Source of the DNA: an uncultured Pseudomonas sp.
GTDB taxonomy: Bacteria; Pseudomonadota; Gammaproteobacteria; Pseudomonadales; Pseudomonadaceae
Assembly: GCF_946885955.1 (NCBI RefSeq)
Contig: NZ_CAMPHI010000070.1
Coordinates: forward strand, 1 to 18,290
Direction: 5' to 3'
DNA: 18,290 nt
The position numbers and the translations under genes were made by a program. The notes under the pieces are model-generated. The model ran no database searches. It was not told the DNA's origin and saw only the letters and a program-made list of their open reading frames with translations. This document shows, piece by piece, positions 16,457 through 18,290 of the stretch. The first letter of the stretch is position 1. Every line of letters begins with the position of its first letter.

Positions 16457-17442
16457 TGAAAGCGGCACCCCCCGAAGTTGCAGTAGCCCATCGCGTCAAC
16501 CCCGGCGAATCCCTGCGCAAGGCGCGCGAGAGCAAAGGTTGGACGATTGCCGAGGTGTCCGCCCAGCTGAATCTGACCCCGCAACGCCTGGGCCAGATCG
16601 AAGTTGGTGCTTTTGACAAGCTGCCAGGTCATACCTTTGCTCGCGGCTATATCCGCGCCTATGCCAAATTGCTGGATATGGACCAGAATCGGCTGGTTCT
16701 CGAATTCGATCAGTTCACCGGCAGCGATGCGGCGGGGGCCAGTGTGCACAGCCTCGGACATATCGAGGAGCCGGCGCGCTATTCGCAGAGCATTCTGCGT
16801 TTCGTCAGTTTTCTTCTCTTGGTGGCCCTGGCTGGCGCCGGTTTTTACTGGTGGCAGGAACAGTCCGCGCAGCAATCGGAGCCCCAGGCAACCAGTGGTA
16901 TCGGCCGTGTCGAGGTGGAGGGCGCCGATGGCGCTACCCAGGTTCATGTGCTGGACGAGCCGGAAGATCAGGCGGTAATCGACGCACAGGCTGAGACCGA
17001 GCTGGATCTGTCGGGTATTGCCGCACAATCGGCCGATCAGCAAAACGAGGCCGCGCCTGTCGAGTCGACACCGGCCACGCCAGGTGCCGAGGAGCCAGCA
17101 AACCCTGCCGAATCCGCGCCAAGCGCCGCCGATCAGGCCGGCAGCGCTGCGGCCGTGGTCGAGGAGCCCGCTCCGGCACCTCTGAGCGTCGCGTCCGGAG
17201 AGGCTGTGGTGGCCCTGCAATTCAGTGCCGACTGCTGGGTGCAGCTGCGCGACAGCAACGGCAAAATACTGTTCGGCGGGCTCAAGCGTAAGGGCGATAG
17301 CCTGCAGTTGGCTGGCAAGCCGCCTCTGGAGCTGCGCCTCGGTTACGCCCGTGGCGCTCAAGTCAGCTATAACGGCGCGGCAGTCGACGTGAACCCCTAT
17401 ATTTCGGGTGAAACCGCGCGCATCACATTGGGTGGGCAATAA
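16456..17442 (+). CDS. rodZ: RodZ, cytoskeletal/cell-shape protein
   Basis: RodZ links MreB filaments to the elongation machinery and supports rod shape. The protein has a cytoplasmic helix-turn-helix domain (about 16-80, [19 protein letters not shown] and [18 protein letters not shown]), one membrane helix (about 112-133), and an Ala/Glu/Pro-rich periplasmic linker (about 140-245). It ends in the C-terminal DUF4115-type domain (about 250-328, [20 protein letters not shown]). Two adjacent ATGs exist at 16453 and 16456. GGAG at 16447-16450 is only 2 nt from the first but 5 nt from the second, so I chose 16456 (328 residues). The stop is one base before the ispG start. The linker is low complexity and likely variable. 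Confidence 0.94.
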   Translation: MKAAPPEVAVAHRVNPGESLRKARESKGWTIAEVSAQLNLTPQRLGQIEVGAFDKLPGHTFARGYIRAYAKLLDMDQNRLVLEFDQFTGSDAAGASVHSLGHIEEPARYSQSILRFVSFLLLVALAGAGFYWWQEQSAQQSEPQATSGIGRVEVEGADGATQVHVLDEPEDQAVIDAQAETELDLSGIAAQSADQQNEAAPVESTPATPGAEEPANPAESAPSAADQAGSAAAVVEEPAPAPLSVASGEAVVALQFSADCWVQLRDSNGKILFGGLKRKGDSLQLAGKPPLELRLGYARGAQVSYNGAAVDVNPYISGETARITLGGQ

Positions 17443-17443
17443 G

Positions 17444-18290
17444 ATGCATGGTGAGTCACCGATCAAGCGGCGTATTTCGCGAAAAATTTGGGTCGGCTCG
17501 GTTCCTGTAGGGGGCGATGCACCCATCGCTGTGCAGAGCATGACCAATACCGATACCAACGACGTGGCCGCCACGGTCGCGCAGATCCGCCGCCTGCAGG
17601 ATGCCGGCGCCGATATCGTGCGCGTCTCGGTACCCGATATGGACGCCGCCGAGGCCTTTGGCCGGATCAAGCAGCAGGTCAGCCTGCCGCTGGTGGCCGA
17701 TATTCACTTCGACTACCAGATCGCCCTGCGGGTCGCCGAGCTGGGTGTCGATTGCCTGCGCATCAATCCGGGTAATATTGGCCGCGAAGACCGGGTCCGG
17801 GCTGTGGTTGAAGCCGCCCGTGATCGCGGGATTCCGATTCGCATCGGGGTCAACGCCGGCTCGCTGGAAAAAGACCTGCAGAAGAAGTACGGCGAACCGA
17901 CCCCGGAGGCTCTGGTCGAGTCGGCGCTGCGCCATGTCGAACACCTGGACCGTCTGAACTTCCCTGATTTCAAGGTCAGCGTCAAAGCCTCCGATGTGTT
18001 CATGGCGGTCGAGGCCTACCGTCTGCTGGCCACGCAGATCGAGCAGCCGCTGCATCTGGGCATCACCGAAGCCGGCGGCTTGCGCTCCGGTACGGTAAAA
18101 TCGTCGGTCGGTCTGGGCATGCTGCTGGCCGACGGCATCGGCGACACCATTCGCATTTCGCTGGCGGCCGACCCGGTCGAAGAGATCAAGGTCGGTTTCG
18201 ATATTCTCAAGTCGCTACGCCTGCGTTCGCGTGGTATCAACTTCATCGCCTGCCCGAGCTGCTCGCGGCAGAACTTCGATGTGGTCAAGA
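17444..18290 (+). CDS. ispG: IspG (GcpE), HMB-PP synthase, 5' part
   Basis: IspG reduces methylerythritol cyclodiphosphate to hydroxymethylbutenyl diphosphate in the MEP isoprenoid pathway, using a [4Fe-4S] cluster. About 282 codons are present before the window ends; the family has about 370. Recognisable are VQSMTNTDT, the [12 protein letters not shown] block, [32 protein letters not shown] and GITEAGG. Cluster ligands C270 and C273 (CPSCSRQ) are visible; the third Cys and the Glu lie outside. The start [10 protein letters not shown] follows the rodZ stop by one base, with GGTGGG about 7 nt upstream. No frameshift is seen in the visible part. Confidence 0.97.
   Translation, partial: MHGESPIKRRISRKIWVGSVPVGGDAPIAVQSMTNTDTNDVAATVAQIRRLQDAGADIVRVSVPDMDAAEAFGRIKQQVSLPLVADIHFDYQIALRVAELGVDCLRINPGNIGREDRVRAVVEAARDRGIPIRIGVNAGSLEKDLQKKYGEPTPEALVESALRHVEHLDRLNFPDFKVSVKASDVFMAVEAYRLLATQIEQPLHLGITEAGGLRSGTVKSSVGLGMLLADGIGDTIRISLAADPVEEIKVGFDILKSLRLRSRGINFIACPSCSRQNFDVVK

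Overview
The window is a stretch of conserved core chromosome from a gamma-proteobacterium, almost certainly a Pseudomonas (sensu lato). The protein sequences and the gene order match what I remember of the P. aeruginosa segment queA-tgt-yajC-secD-secF / glycine-zipper gene / suhB / trmJ-cysE / iscR-iscS-iscU-iscA-hscB-hscA-fdx-iscX / ndk / rlmN-pilF-rodZ-ispG. The sequence is GC-rich with dense, mostly co-directional genes. I cannot name the species. I saw no transposase, integrase, phage gene, CRISPR array, tRNA or rRNA.

Layout. (1) Positions 1-4957 hold queuosine tRNA modification (3' part of queA, tgt) followed by the auxiliary Sec translocon genes yajC, secD and secF. (2) Positions 5082-5618 hold a small membrane-associated glycine-zipper protein. 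A strong bidirectional terminator separates it from suhB, the only gene on the minus strand. (3) Divergent from suhB are trmJ (tRNA 2'-O-methyltransferase) and cysE (serine acetyltransferase), which overlap by 8 nt. (4) After a terminator-like hairpin at the cysE stop comes the complete iron-sulfur assembly operon, iscR to iscX (8326-13909), behind a promoter with recognisable IscR type 1 sites. (5) A 155-bp spacer carries a hairpin with a T-rich tail whose loop is a perfect TATAAT, then ndk. (6) rlmN, pilF, rodZ and the 5' part of ispG are packed with gaps of a few bases or overlaps.

Functional links. CysE activates serine for cysteine synthesis, and IscS takes sulfur from cysteine. IscU is the scaffold and HscB/HscA release its cluster. 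Fdx supplies electrons, IscA is an A-type carrier, IscX binds iron/IscS, and IscR senses cluster supply. Two encoded enzymes need [4Fe-4S] clusters: RlmN (C116, C120, C123) and IspG (C270, C273, with the third ligand beyond the window). YajC/SecDF, PilF and RodZ all belong to the cell envelope.

This is an ordinary housekeeping region and I found no previously undescribed system. The observations worth a second look lie in the intergenic DNA: a possible terminator/promoter overlap before ndk, tandem IscR-like sites, an 11-bp inverted repeat after secF, and several intercistronic hairpins. Some start codons also need care: TTG for trmJ, GTG for hscB, and no visible Shine-Dalgarno sequence for iscR and hscA.
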